Part shown: positions 6,510 through 14,279 of the stretch, in pieces
Layout of the letters: every line of letters begins with the position of its first letter
How positions within the stretch are numbered: position 1 is the first letter of the stretch
DNA from: an uncultured Collinsella sp.
Lineage (GTDB): Bacteria; Actinomycetota; Coriobacteriia; Coriobacteriales; Coriobacteriaceae
Assembly: GCA_900757705.1 (NCBI GenBank)
Contig: CAAEOW010000106.1
Location: forward strand, 1 to 22,325
Length of the DNA stretch: 22,325 nucleotides
Reading direction: 5' to 3'
Translations under genes and position numbers: made by a program
The notes under the pieces: model-generated
What the model was told of the DNA's origin: nothing
The model's input: the letters and a program-made list of their open reading frames with translations, nothing else
The model's database searches: none

Positions 6510-7823
6510 TTATTTTTGGCGCGGGAGGACCAGGTTGAGGATCACAGCAACGAGCGCGGCGACGGCAATGGAGGATCCGCCAAAAACGGTGCCAACCCAT
6601 GCGGGGAATCCAGCGCCGGCAAGCGCGCCGGCCGTGCGCTCAATGCCCGTGCCAAAGGCGATAGAGAGACCCATGAGCGTGGTATCGCGCTGAGACAGGC
6701 CGTGGCGGGCAAACATGACCACACCGTTCATACCGATGGTCGCGAACACGCCAATCGTGGCGCCACCGATGACCGGCTGCGGAATAGACGTGAGCACCGC
6801 CGCACACTTGGGCAGCAGGCCCGCGATGAGCAGGATGGCAGCCGCAAGCGTAAAGACCATGCGGTTGACGACCTTGTTCTCGGCGATAATGCCCACATTC
6901 TGGCCAAAGGTTGCCGTGGGGACGCCGCCCAAAAAGCCCGACAGCATACCGACCAGGCCGTTGGCGATCAGGCCACCCGAGATCTGGCTATCGGTCGCAG
7001 GGGTATCGAGCGCAGCGGACGACACGGCGGCAAACTCGCCCATGACCTGTACTGCGTTGACAATGGCGACAACGCCCACAACGGCGCACGCGGCCGGGTC
7101 GAACACCAGGCGATGGGCGCCCAGGGCCGGCGGGGCGAACCAGCTGGCGGTCGCGATGGCCGAGAAATCGACCATGCCCAACACCGCAGCCAAAACAAAG
7201 CCCGCGCAGATACCAGCCAGGATGCTGCCCAGCCTAAGCGCGCCCTTGCCGTAGTTGCCAGCCATAAAGGTGACGACGAACGTCACAAGTGCGACGGCCC
7301 AGTTGGTGACACTGCCAAAATCGGCCGCGCCCTCCCCGCCCGCCATGGAGGCAACTGCCACTGGGCATAGCGACAGGCCAATGACAAAGATGACGGTGCC
7401 AAGCACCGGGGCCGGAAACAGAAAACTCACGCGCCTAAACAGTAGGCCGAAGAGCGCGACGAGCGCGCCGCCGATTACCTGGGCGCCCAGTACGGCCTCA
7501 AAACCAAGCTCAAGACCGACTGCCTTGAGCGCCGGCACGAAGGTAAAGCTCGCACCCATCACAATGGGCAGGCCCGAACCGACGACACCTTTTATGGGAA
7601 ACTGTTGAAGGAAAATGTCAAGCGCCGAGAGGACGAGCGACGCCTGGATGACAGCGGCTTCCTCTTGAGGGGTAAAGCCACAGACCGACGCGATAATGAT
7701 GGCGGGCGTGACGATACCCGCGAATGCCGCCAGCACATGCTGCAGTGCATGGGGTAATACCTGCACAAACGAAACTTTTCCCGTACGCTCGAACAGGGCA
7801 TCCCCTGCTGCCGACTCTGCCAT
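6510..7823 (-). CDS. NCS2-family purine (xanthine/uric acid type) permease
   Basis: A membrane transporter with 12-14 hydrophobic segments, 437 residues, of the nucleobase-cation symporter 2 family. Visible signatures are QHVLAAFAG near residue 28, the TM8 acidic residue in VMGEFAAVSS (E263) and the family motif QNVGIIAENKVVNR at 308-321. The sequence suits a XanQ/UacT/PucJ-like carrier more than a uracil carrier, but the exact substrate is inferred. An upstream in-frame ATG (7886) would add 21 residues without a ribosome site. The ATG at 7823 has GGGAGG five bases before it and is chosen. The context, next to XdhC/YqeB/YqeC, supports uptake of a purine for the Mo hydroxylase system. Confidence 0.9.
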   Translation of the reverse strand: MAESAAGDALFERTGKVSFVQVLPHALQHVLAAFAGIVTPAIIIASVCGFTPQEEAAVIQASLVLSALDIFLQQFPIKGVVGSGLPIVMGASFTFVPALKAVGLELGFEAVLGAQVIGGALVALFGLLFRRVSFLFPAPVLGTVIFVIGLSLCPVAVASMAGGEGAADFGSVTNWAVALVTFVVTFMAGNYGKGALRLGSILAGICAGFVLAAVLGMVDFSAIATASWFAPPALGAHRLVFDPAACAVVGVVAIVNAVQVMGEFAAVSSAALDTPATDSQISGGLIANGLVGMLSGFLGGVPTATFGQNVGIIAENKVVNRMVFTLAAAILLIAGLLPKCAAVLTSIPQPVIGGATIGVFATIGMNGVVMFARHGLSQRDTTLMGLSIAFGTGIERTAGALAGAGFPAWVGTVFGGSSIAVAALVAVILNLVLPRQK

Positions 7824-7874
7824 TTGCGCCTCCCATACCCTAGGCAGCGGCCCCATGCCGCTCAACGGTCGGAC

Positions 7875-7880
7875 ATTATA
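7875..7880 (-). promoter_or_regulatory. Candidate -10 element and leader for the purine permease gene
   Basis: A perfect TATAAT reads on the minus strand at 7880-7875, 52 bases before the permease start. The -35 position is poor (AATGCT at 17-bp spacing), which would fit an activator-dependent promoter. A perfect palindrome CCGCATGCGG lies upstream at 7909-7918 and could be an operator. In the short leader, AGCGGC/GCCGCT (7846-7851 with 7857-7862) forms a 6-bp hairpin. No purine riboswitch fold was recognised. Confidence 0.4.
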
Positions 7881-7950
7881 GGGCATATGGCACAGGTAGC
7901 ATTTTGACCCGCATGCGGCAGAGGGCTGGGGCAGCTCATTTGGGATGCGA

Positions 7951-8994
7951 CTAGCGCTTGCGGGGGACGAGTTTGGTGCGACGCAGGTGGATCATCTCGG
8001 CGGCGATGGAGATGGCGATCTCCTCGGGGTCCTCGGCCTCGATGGCGACACCAATCGGCAGGTGCAGCTCGTCGATCTGCTCCTGCGTAAAGCCCTCCTG
8101 CTCCAGGCGGGCGCGCACAAAGGCGGTCTTGCGGCGCGAGCCCAAGCAGCCCAGATAGGCGGGTTTGGCGCGCATGGCCTGAATCACCACATCGATATCG
8201 GACTTGTGACCCGCCGTGGCGACGACCACCAGGTCGCGCGGGCCGATGGGGCACTGCTTGCTCAGGCTCTTGTAGTCGACCAGACGACGGTCGTAGACAC
8301 CGGGCACCCAATCGGGGGTCAGCGTGCCGGGGCGGTCGTCGCAAGCCACGACGGCAAAGCCCGCCGCCGTGAGCACGCGAGCCGTCGCAGCGCCCACGTG
8401 GCCGCAGCCAAAGATATAGGTCAGGCCCTCGGGGCAGAGCGTCTCGATATGCGCCGCGGGAATCTCGGAGGCGGCGTTGGTGTAGGTGACCTTACTCCCC
8501 TCCTCCACCAGCGAAAGCCCGGGGCAGCCCGCAATGGTGCGGCGCGATTCCTCGCCATGGTACTCGGCCACATCGCCCTCGAGCACGCTCGCGATAAACG
8601 GCTCAAAGTCGATGACGAAGTCGCCGATGCGCCGATAGGCCAAGATGTCGGCAACCGACTGGAACAACGGCGCCTGCGATACATCCAGGCGCAGATAGCA
8701 CAGGCAGATGGCTCCGCCGCAGATCATGCCGGTATCGGAGTTCTCGCCGCCCATGGTGTAGCGGACCAGACGCGACTGTCCCGCGCTCAGGAGCTCGCGC
8801 GCCTCATCCAGCGCAAAGAGCTCAATCTTGCCGCCGCCGATAGTGCCCGCCTGGCTGCCATCGGCAAAGACGGCCATCCAGGCGCCCACACCGCGCGGGG
8901 ACGACCCCGCCGTACCGGCCACGACCACCAGCTCGCACGTCTCGCCAGCACGCAGGGCGGCAAGCGCCGCATTCACAACATCGAGCTTTTCCAT
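7951..8994 (-). CDS. XdhC/CoxI-family molybdenum hydroxylase maturation protein
   Basis: XdhC-family proteins bind molybdenum cofactor and assist its sulfuration and insertion into xanthine dehydrogenase-type enzymes. The 347-residue protein has the N-terminal XdhC/CoxI domain (GSSPRGVGAWM at 30-40, GGGKIE at 53-58, GMICGG at 89-94) and a C-terminal Rossmann domain opening with FGCGHVGAATA (195-205), followed by ACDDRPG and LGCLGSRRK. It starts nine bases after the YqeB-family gene, with an AAGGCGG-type ribosome site, so the two are co-transcribed. In E. coli YqeB, as I recall it, the XdhC-like part and the YqeB part lie in one polypeptide; here they are two genes. The target hydroxylase is not in the window. 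Confidence 0.92.
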   Translation of the reverse strand: MEKLDVVNAALAALRAGETCELVVVAGTAGSSPRGVGAWMAVFADGSQAGTIGGGKIELFALDEARELLSAGQSRLVRYTMGGENSDTGMICGGAICLCYLRLDVSQAPLFQSVADILAYRRIGDFVIDFEPFIASVLEGDVAEYHGEESRRTIAGCPGLSLVEEGSKVTYTNAASEIPAAHIETLCPEGLTYIFGCGHVGAATARVLTAAGFAVVACDDRPGTLTPDWVPGVYDRRLVDYKSLSKQCPIGPRDLVVVATAGHKSDIDVVIQAMRAKPAYLGCLGSRRKTAFVRARLEQEGFTQEQIDELHLPIGVAIEAEDPEEIAISIAAEMIHLRRTKLVPRKR

Positions 8995-9003
8995 TGCCGC
9001 CTT

Positions 9004-9798
9004 CTATCCTCTAAAGACATCGGTGAGCATAGCGAGTGCCTCGAGCACGCCGCCGCCGACCGACGTCGCCTTGTCCGAAATATAGTTGATGTAGCTGGCG
9101 TCGCCGCGCGGATCGACATCGGCGCATTTAAAGCCCTCAGTCACCTGCACGCCGTTCGCCAAAAGCCCGCGCAGACAGCCATCGATCTGCGTGCACATGG
9201 GCGTATCGCCCGCGTAGCCAATCACGTCTCCGGCGCTCACGATGTCGCCGATTGCGCGGTCGGACCGAAACACGCCGGCGGCGGGGCTGTGGATAACACG
9301 TTCCTTGCCATAGCCGGCGATAATGCCCGGCACGCCCGTGTTGGGCTGGGGCGAACCTTGGGTAATGACACGGCCGAGAAAATGCCCGCGCATGGTCTCG
9401 ACCACGGCGTCGCAGTCAACCGGCGCGGTAAAGCCCGGCCCCACAGCGATGACGGCGGGCGCCATGTCGCGCGTGGTGCCCAAGTTGCGCTTAGCCAAAA
9501 TCGCGTCGACCACAGCCGCGGGTTTCAGCTCGCCGAGCATCTTGGCCTGAGGGTCCACCACAACGGCGACGTCTCCAGCCTCGGCAATCGCAAGCGCCTC
9601 AGCCGGCGTCTGTGCCAAGCGAGCGCGAATGCCTTCGACCTCGACCTCGCCCAGGCGAATGGCCTCGCAAAAACAGATTGTGCGGCGGATGCACGTGGGA
9701 ACCGCGATATCGGCCATAACGACCGAAACGCCGGCGCGCACCAAGCGAGCGGCGACGCCCGTGGCGATATCGCCGGCGCCGCGAACATAAACGAGCAT
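9004..9798 (-). CDS. yqeB: Selenium-dependent molybdenum hydroxylase system protein, YqeB/EF2563 family
   Basis: The family co-occurs with selenium-dependent (labile Se, not selenocysteine) molybdenum hydroxylases and is thought to serve cofactor maturation; the reaction is not established. The 264-residue product opens with a nucleotide-binding-like MLVYVRGAGDIATGVAARLVRAG. It contains PTCIRRTICFCEA and VAVVVDPQAKMLGELKP, and a C-terminal part with GSPQPNTGVPGIIAGYG and IGDIVSAGDVIGYAG, which resembles a biotinyl-like barrel. GGGAGGTG stands about eight bases before the ATG. It is first in an operon with xdhC and is divergent from yqeC across about 100 bases. The YqeB symbol is used in the narrow TIGR family sense. 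Confidence 0.9.
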   Translation of the reverse strand: MLVYVRGAGDIATGVAARLVRAGVSVVMADIAVPTCIRRTICFCEAIRLGEVEVEGIRARLAQTPAEALAIAEAGDVAVVVDPQAKMLGELKPAAVVDAILAKRNLGTTRDMAPAVIAVGPGFTAPVDCDAVVETMRGHFLGRVITQGSPQPNTGVPGIIAGYGKERVIHSPAAGVFRSDRAIGDIVSAGDVIGYAGDTPMCTQIDGCLRGLLANGVQVTEGFKCADVDPRGDASYINYISDKATSVGGGVLEALAMLTDVFRG

Positions 9799-9900
9799 TC
9801 CCGGGGCACCTCCCTGTGCTACGGTTTGAGCAGAGCAAAAGCGGTTCGGCCGCTACTCTGATGATTATTTATTATCACAGTATTATACGGCGGTGAACAG
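9799..9900. promoter_or_regulatory. Divergent promoter region between yqeB and yqeC
   Basis: This 102-base gap separates two divergently transcribed maturation genes, so promoters for both must lie here. The plus strand has an AT-rich block with TATTAT at 9870-9875 and 9881-9886, either of which could be a -10 for yqeC; no good -35 was found. AGCGG/CCGCT at 9840-9854 forms a short palindrome between the two starts. Confidence 0.4.
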
Positions 9901-10638
9901 ATGGAAACGGTTAGCGGCAATCTTGCCTCCGCGCTCAGGATCGAGTCGGGCATTACCGCGATTATCGGCAGTGGCGGTAAGTCGACCTTGCTAAAGACGC
10001 TGGGTCTCGAGCTCATGCGCGCTGGCGGCCGCGTGCTCCTCTGCACCACCACGCACATGTTTCCCGTCGCCGGCGTGCCGTGGGACGGGTCAAACCGTCG
10101 CCTGGATGCCGCGCCTTGGAAGCTGGGTGCCGCGCATGCCCCCGGCTGCACCTGCGAGGCCTGCGCGGGCCTTGTGCGCGGAAGCATCTGCCAGGCAGGC
10201 GTCTTGGACCCGGAGACAGGCAAGCTCTCCGCCCCCGCTGAGCCGCTCGACCAGCTGGCGCAGCGCTTTGACTATGTGTTGGCCGAGGCAGATGGCAGCA
10301 AGCGACTCCCGCTCAAGGCGCATGCCGCCTGGGAGCCGGTAATTCCCGCCGCCACGGCAAACGTTGTCTGGGTCGTCGGCGCCTCAGGGCTGGGCAAGCC
10401 CGTCGCCAAGGTTGTCCACCGCCCCGAGCTCTTCTGCGAGCGCTGCGGCTGCGAGCCCACCGACGCTGCCACCCCAGAGCGCGTCGCCATGGTGCTCAAT
10501 GCCGAGCTGCAGATGCTGAACCTCGACAATGCCTGCATCATGCTCAACCAAGTCGACACGCTTGCCGATCCAACGATGGCAGATTGCTTCGAGGCAGCCC
10601 TCGGCCGCCCCCTCATCGCCACCAGCCTCCAGGGGTAG
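9901..10638 (+). CDS. yqeC: Putative selenium-dependent hydroxylase accessory protein YqeC
   Basis: A P-loop protein of 245 residues found only with the Se/Mo hydroxylase system; its biochemical role is unproven. The Walker A motif IIGSGGKSTLLKTL lies at 21-34, CTTTHM at 48-53 follows the second strand, and the family motif LAEADGSKRLPLKAHAAWEPVIP spans 127-149. NQVD at 216-219 sits where a G4-like nucleotide motif would be. Two cysteine clusters (C83, C85, C88 and C179, C182, C184) could bind metal or selenium; that is inference. The ribosome site is weak (GGTG). It is the only plus-strand gene of the cluster and converges on the hydantoinase gene, with its stop codon inside a palindromic repeat. 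Confidence 0.9.
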   Translation: METVSGNLASALRIESGITAIIGSGGKSTLLKTLGLELMRAGGRVLLCTTTHMFPVAGVPWDGSNRRLDAAPWKLGAAHAPGCTCEACAGLVRGSICQAGVLDPETGKLSAPAEPLDQLAQRFDYVLAEADGSKRLPLKAHAAWEPVIPAATANVVWVVGASGLGKPVAKVVHRPELFCERCGCEPTDAATPERVAMVLNAELQMLNLDNACIMLNQVDTLADPTMADCFEAALGRPLIATSLQG

Positions 10639-10704
10639 CAAATTTGGGACGGGGCTCTTTTTGCTACCCCGTCCCAAAAAATCATCTCCCAAATTAGCTA
10701 CCCC
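10632..10704. repeat. Nested palindromic repeat between convergent genes with competing stems
   Basis: Three alternative pairings share segments. An 18-base arm at 10632-10649 pairs with 10687-10704 with one mismatch. GGGGTAGCAA (10632-10641) pairs perfectly with TTGCTACCCC (10661-10670). TTTGGGACGGGG (10643-10654) pairs perfectly with CCCCGTCCCAAA (10667-10678). It overlaps the yqeC stop and ends 14 bases before the end of the hydantoinase gene, so it may be a bidirectional terminator, though no clean U-run follows the stems. The structure could equally be a dispersed repeat. Confidence 0.8.
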
Positions 10705-10717
10705 GGCGGTCTTCCCG

Positions 10718-12085
10718 TTAGCGGGGCACGTAGCGGCCGGGTTGGGCTCCGGTGGGCTCGCCGTCGCGCGCAGCCAGCACGCCGTTCACAAACACGGCCT
10801 TGGCGCGGCCGTGCGCCTCAAAGCCCTCGAGCGGCGTATAGTCCACAGCCTGATGCTGCGTCGCGGCGCTAATCGTCCAGCGCGCCTTGGGATCCCACAC
10901 GCACACGTCGGCATCGGAGCCCTCGGCAAGACAGCCCTTGCGCGGATACATGCCAAAGACGCGCGCCGGGTTCTCGCTCATCAAGCGGCACAGATCCTCG
11001 GGGCCCAGCTGTCCCTCAAAACTCGTAGCGATCGCGACGGGGCGATGCTCCACACCGGGCCCGCCGTTGGGAATCGCGCGGAAGTCATCGCGCCCGCGGT
11101 CCTTTTGCCCGTGCAGGTTAAAGCTGCAGTGGTCGGTCGCAATCGTATCGATCTCGCCGGCCACAAGCGCCTCGCGCAGTGCCGCACGGTCGCCGGCATG
11201 GCGCAGCGGCGGGCTCATCACATACTTGGCGCCCGCAAAGCCGTCCTCGCCCTGCTCCAAGTAGCGCGTATCGTCGAGCATCAGATATTGAGGACAGGTC
11301 TCGACATAGATGTTCTTCTGCCCGCGCGCTTTGGCAGCGCGAATGGCCTCGAGCCCCAACTTGGTCGAAAGGTGTACCACGTTGACCGGTGCGTCGCCGG
11401 CCAGGTGTGCCAGATACAGCAGACGGCTCACGGCCTCGGCCTCGCACACATCCGGACGGCTGAGCGCATGGCCCTCGGGCCCGTGGATACCCTGCTCAAA
11501 CACGCGCTTCTGCAGCTCATTCACCAGCGTACCGTTCTCGCAATGCACGCACAGTATGCCGCCAATACGCTTGAGTTCCTCCAGCACCTCGAGCGTCTCG
11601 GCATCGTCCAGGCGCAGATGATCGTAGGCAAAGTAGGTCTTGAACGACGATACGCCCGCCTCGCGCATGGCCGAGAGGTCGGCGCGGTTGCGCTCGTTCC
11701 ACTCGGCGAGTGCCATATGAAAGGCGTAGTTGGCCGTGCAGGTTCCGTCGGCGCGGCGATGCCACTCGGCCAAGGCATCGGGCATGGTCACGCCGCGATC
11801 GGCCGTCGCGTAGTCCACGATGGTCGTCGTACCGCCGCAGGCAGCCGCACGCGTACCGGTCTCAAAGCTATCGGCCGTCCAATCCATGCCGGTCCAGCAC
11901 TGCATGTGCGTGTGGCCGTCGATAAAGCCCGGGAACACCCAGCAGCCCGCAGCATCCTCGACGGTATCGCCCTCGGCCGGCTCAATCGCCGCGGCAATCC
12001 GCACGATCTTATCGCCATCCATGGCAAGATCGGCGCGGCGAAGCCCCTGGGGCGTCACGAGTGCGCCGTTTTTGATGATGATCAT
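10718..12085 (-). CDS. hyuA: D-hydantoinase/dihydropyrimidinase family amidohydrolase (HyuA-like)
   Basis: A binuclear-zinc cyclic amidohydrolase, 455 residues, that opens hydantoin- or dihydropyrimidine-like rings. All family ligands are visible: H58 and H60 (DGHTHMQ), K149 as the carboxylated bridging lysine (SFKTYFAYD), H181 (CVHCEN), H238 (VVHLST) and D318 (IATDHCSF). The closest known relative by context is E. coli HyuA (phenylhydantoinase, formerly ygeZ), which sits in the same purine cluster. There the natural substrate is likely a ring-opened or reduced purine product rather than phenylhydantoin. GGAG stands five bases before the ATG, and the start is nine bases after the mocA stop, so both form one operon. 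Confidence 0.88.
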   Translation of the reverse strand: MIIIKNGALVTPQGLRRADLAMDGDKIVRIAAAIEPAEGDTVEDAAGCWVFPGFIDGHTHMQCWTGMDWTADSFETGTRAAACGGTTTIVDYATADRGVTMPDALAEWHRRADGTCTANYAFHMALAEWNERNRADLSAMREAGVSSFKTYFAYDHLRLDDAETLEVLEELKRIGGILCVHCENGTLVNELQKRVFEQGIHGPEGHALSRPDVCEAEAVSRLLYLAHLAGDAPVNVVHLSTKLGLEAIRAAKARGQKNIYVETCPQYLMLDDTRYLEQGEDGFAGAKYVMSPPLRHAGDRAALREALVAGEIDTIATDHCSFNLHGQKDRGRDDFRAIPNGGPGVEHRPVAIATSFEGQLGPEDLCRLMSENPARVFGMYPRKGCLAEGSDADVCVWDPKARWTISAATQHQAVDYTPLEGFEAHGRAKAVFVNGVLAARDGEPTGAQPGRYVPR

Positions 12086-12094
12086 AATTGCTCC

Positions 12095-12709
12095 TTATTG
12101 ATTGATGCAGTTGGCCACGCGATCAAAATACGAGCAGGCGGCGATATGCTCCGTTATGCGTCGCTGTCCCTTGACGGTATCGACGTCCCACAGCTCGTAG
12201 GCACGCGCCTCGACCAGCACCACGTCGGTACGGTCCTTGAGGATCGAACCGCCGCCGTCCTTACCCTCAAGACACATAAGTGCATCGAACAGTTCCGCCG
12301 GAAAGAGCACCGGGCTCGAAGGCTCACCGTTGCACGCAAGACGCACCGGATACTTGCGGCCACGCTCATCAAACGCGCGAACCATGGCCTCAAAAGAATC
12401 CGAACTCACGAGCGGCTGGTCGCCCGGCAAAAAGAGGCAACCCTTCCAGCCGCGGCTCGCCCCCCACGAAAGGCCCGCACGGACGCTTTCGCTCCTGAGC
12501 TTGCCATCGTGCAGCACGCACGGGCAATGCTTGTCCTCGCAAATCTGGGCGACCTCGGGCCAACGCGTCGAAACCACGACGTCAAAGCCCCGGGGAACCG
12601 AATCGATAGTCCGGGCAATCAGCGGCTTGCCATAGATATCGGCAAGCATCTTGTTAGAGCCAAACCGCTTGCCCTCGCCCGAAGCCATAATGACGCAACC
12701 GAGTTTCAT
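12095..12709 (-). CDS. MocA-like molybdenum cofactor nucleotidyltransferase (YgfJ/MocA family)
   Basis: A 204-residue nucleotidyltransferase fold. It has the N-terminal CVIMASGEGKRFGSNKML (a variant of the AGGxSxRMGxxK signature) and LFLPGDQP carrying the metal-binding aspartate. E. coli MocA makes molybdopterin cytosine dinucleotide for xanthine dehydrogenase-type enzymes; here the same role is inferred from the neighbours. An upstream in-frame ATG (12760) adds 17 unlikely residues. The ATG at 12709 has GGGGAGGT about six bases before it and matches the family N-terminus. It is co-transcribed with hyuA and follows the ygeW terminator, so it likely starts its own transcript from within 12710-12797. 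Confidence 0.85.
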   Translation of the reverse strand: MKLGCVIMASGEGKRFGSNKMLADIYGKPLIARTIDSVPRGFDVVVSTRWPEVAQICEDKHCPCVLHDGKLRSESVRAGLSWGASRGWKGCLFLPGDQPLVSSDSFEAMVRAFDERGRKYPVRLACNGEPSSPVLFPAELFDALMCLEGKDGGGSILKDRTDVVLVEARAYELWDVDTVKGQRRITEHIAACSYFDRVANCINQ

Positions 12710-12797
12710 GGCGATACCTCCCCTGAAACCATCGTACCCATAACTCGCGTCGCGGGGCATCTACATCGAAAGCGCTTATCCCGCACGCCCACGATGC

Positions 12798-12836
12798 AAA
12801 AAGGGGCACCCCGCCGGTTGGCAGAGCGCCCCCTTT
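12798..12836 (-). terminator. Rho-independent terminator after ygeW
   Basis: Read on the minus strand, AAAGGGGG and CGCTCTGCC form a long stem with GGCGGGGTG and CCCC around an AACC loop, with one bulged G and a few G-U pairs, followed by TTTTTGC. It lies 23 bases past the ygeW stop. This is the most convincing intrinsic terminator in the window and separates ygeXYW from mocA-hyuA. Confidence 0.85.
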
Positions 12837-12859
12837 ACATGGCTTACCTCAGCGCGGCT

Positions 12860-14062
12860 TTAGGCCTGGAACCAACGGGCGGTGTTGCGCTCGTCGAGGG
12901 CCTTGAGGGTAGCGGCGGGATCGGCAACCTTCTGCAGGAACATCATGGCTGCGATGGCGTACGGCTTGTAGCTGGCCTCCTTGTACATGCCCACGCGGTG
13001 CATGTCAAAGACGTCGGCGTTGACCTCGCCGTGCTCGCAAGAGACACCAGAGATGTCGGCGGGCAGCGGATGCATAAAGATGGTGTCCTGGCCGTTGGCG
13101 GTCTTCTCCATGAGCTCGGTCGTGGAGCACCAATCCTGATGGGTGGCGTTCTGAGCGAGCAGCTCCTTCTCGAGCGCAGCGATGCCGGCGTCGTCGCCCT
13201 CGGCGTACAGGTTGGTGCGCTTCTCCATGGCGGCAAACGGAGCCCAGCTCTTGGGGATCACGATGTCGGCGCCCTCGAAGGCCTCAGCCATGGTGTTGAC
13301 CTGCTTAAAGGTGGTGCCGGACTCGGCGGCATAGCCCTTGGCGCGCTCGACGACCTCGGGCATGAGATCGTAGCCCTCGGGGTGGGCCAGGGTGACGTCC
13401 ATGCCAAAACGGGGCAGCAGGCTGATCAGCGACTGCGGGCAGGACAGCGGCTTGCCGTAAGAAGGCGAATAGGCCCAGGTGACGGCAACCTTCTTGCCCT
13501 TGAGGTTCTCGAGGCCGCCAAACTCGTTGATGAGGTAGAGCATGTCGGCAGAGGACTGCGTGGGGTGGTCGGAATCGGACTGCAGGGAGATGAGCGTGGG
13601 ACGGTGATCCAGAACGCCGTCCTCGTAGGCCTGCTGGACAGACTCGGAGACCTCGGCCATGTAGGCGTCGCCCTTGCCGATGTACATGTCGTCGCGGATG
13701 CCGATGACGTCGGCCATGAAGGAGATCATGGTAGCGGTCTCGCGGACGGTCTCGCCGTGAGCGATCTGGGACTTCTTCTCGTCCAGGTCCTGCAGCTCAA
13801 GGCCGAGCAGGTTGGCGGCCTTAGAGAAGGAGAAGCGCGTACGGGTGGAGTTGTCGCGGAACAGGGAGACGGCCAGGCCCGAGTCGAAGATCTTGGACGA
13901 AACGTTGTTCTCACGCAGCTCGCGCAGGGCGTCGGCAACGATGTAGAGAGCCTTGAGCTCATCGGTGGTCTTATCCCAGGTGTGCAGGAAGTCGCTGCCG
14001 TACATGCCCTTAAAATCGAGGCCGTTCAGCTGCTCGACGAGCTCGGTAAACTTGGCGTCCAT
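12860..14062 (-). CDS. ygeW: Knotted carbamoyltransferase YgeW
   Basis: An aspartate/ornithine carbamoyltransferase superfamily member, 400 residues (E. coli YgeW is about 396), of unsolved substrate. The carbamoyl phosphate loop is FRDNSTRTRFSFSKAANLLG (STRTR at 72-76), the DHPTQSSADML motif is at 165-175, and the second-substrate HPLPADISGVSCEHGEV is at 331-347, a YgeW-type variant of the HPLP loop. A 64-residue N-terminal extension is open upstream but lacks a ribosome site. The ATG at 14062 follows GAAAGGA by about eight bases and matches the family start. It is the last gene of a ygeX-ygeY-ygeW set. In related systems it may act with a carbamate kinase to recover ATP from a carbamoylated purine breakdown product; no kinase is in the window. 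Confidence 0.94.
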   Translation of the reverse strand: MDAKFTELVEQLNGLDFKGMYGSDFLHTWDKTTDELKALYIVADALRELRENNVSSKIFDSGLAVSLFRDNSTRTRFSFSKAANLLGLELQDLDEKKSQIAHGETVRETATMISFMADVIGIRDDMYIGKGDAYMAEVSESVQQAYEDGVLDHRPTLISLQSDSDHPTQSSADMLYLINEFGGLENLKGKKVAVTWAYSPSYGKPLSCPQSLISLLPRFGMDVTLAHPEGYDLMPEVVERAKGYAAESGTTFKQVNTMAEAFEGADIVIPKSWAPFAAMEKRTNLYAEGDDAGIAALEKELLAQNATHQDWCSTTELMEKTANGQDTIFMHPLPADISGVSCEHGEVNADVFDMHRVGMYKEASYKPYAIAAMMFLQKVADPAATLKALDERNTARWFQA

Positions 14063-14216
14063 GTAAATATCCTTTCCATAGATGAAACGATCGCAATGAG
14101 TAGATGTGCTCCGGCATGCGCGTGTGGCTAGAACATGCAGAGCGCTATGACGAGGACCCGCTACCGTTGAGGAAGCATGGGAGATAACGACCGCGGGCCC
14201 CAAGTCAACAGGGGGT

Positions 14217-14279
14217 GCCGGGGACACGAGCGGCCCCCGGCTCAACAAGATCAAGGAATGGGACTAGTCGATCTTGTTG
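14217..14279 (-). other. Two inverted repeats at the ygeY 3' end
   Basis: CAACAAGATC (14243-14252) and GATCTTGTTG (14270-14279) are perfect 10-bp arms straddling the ygeY stop codon. GCCGGGG (14217-14223) and CCCCGGC (14235-14241) form a second stem immediately downstream. On the minus strand neither is followed by a U-run, so partial attenuation, transcript end protection or processing in the 201-base ygeY-ygeW spacer is more likely than full termination. Confidence 0.5.

Noticed and set aside
7824..7950. Purine riboswitch upstream of the permease gene
   Set aside because: The leader is short and holds only a 6-bp hairpin; the conserved loop sequences of a purine aptamer were not found.
7945..9861. 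A 638-codon plus-strand open frame
   Set aside because: Antisense to the XdhC and YqeB genes, His/Ala/Asp-rich composition with no motif; a shadow.
12710..12760. N-terminal extension of the MocA-like protein
   Set aside because: The extra 17 codons overlap the ribosome binding site for the inner ATG and do not match the family N-terminus.
10529..14131. A 1200-codon open frame on the plus strand
   Set aside because: It lies antisense to hyuA, mocA and ygeW, all with recognised motifs and ribosome sites. Its product has no recognisable domain and crosses a terminator; it is a by-product of GC-rich codon use.
14063..14254. 64-residue N-terminal extension of YgeW
   Set aside because: No ribosome binding site, sequence unlike the family, and a good site precedes the inner ATG.
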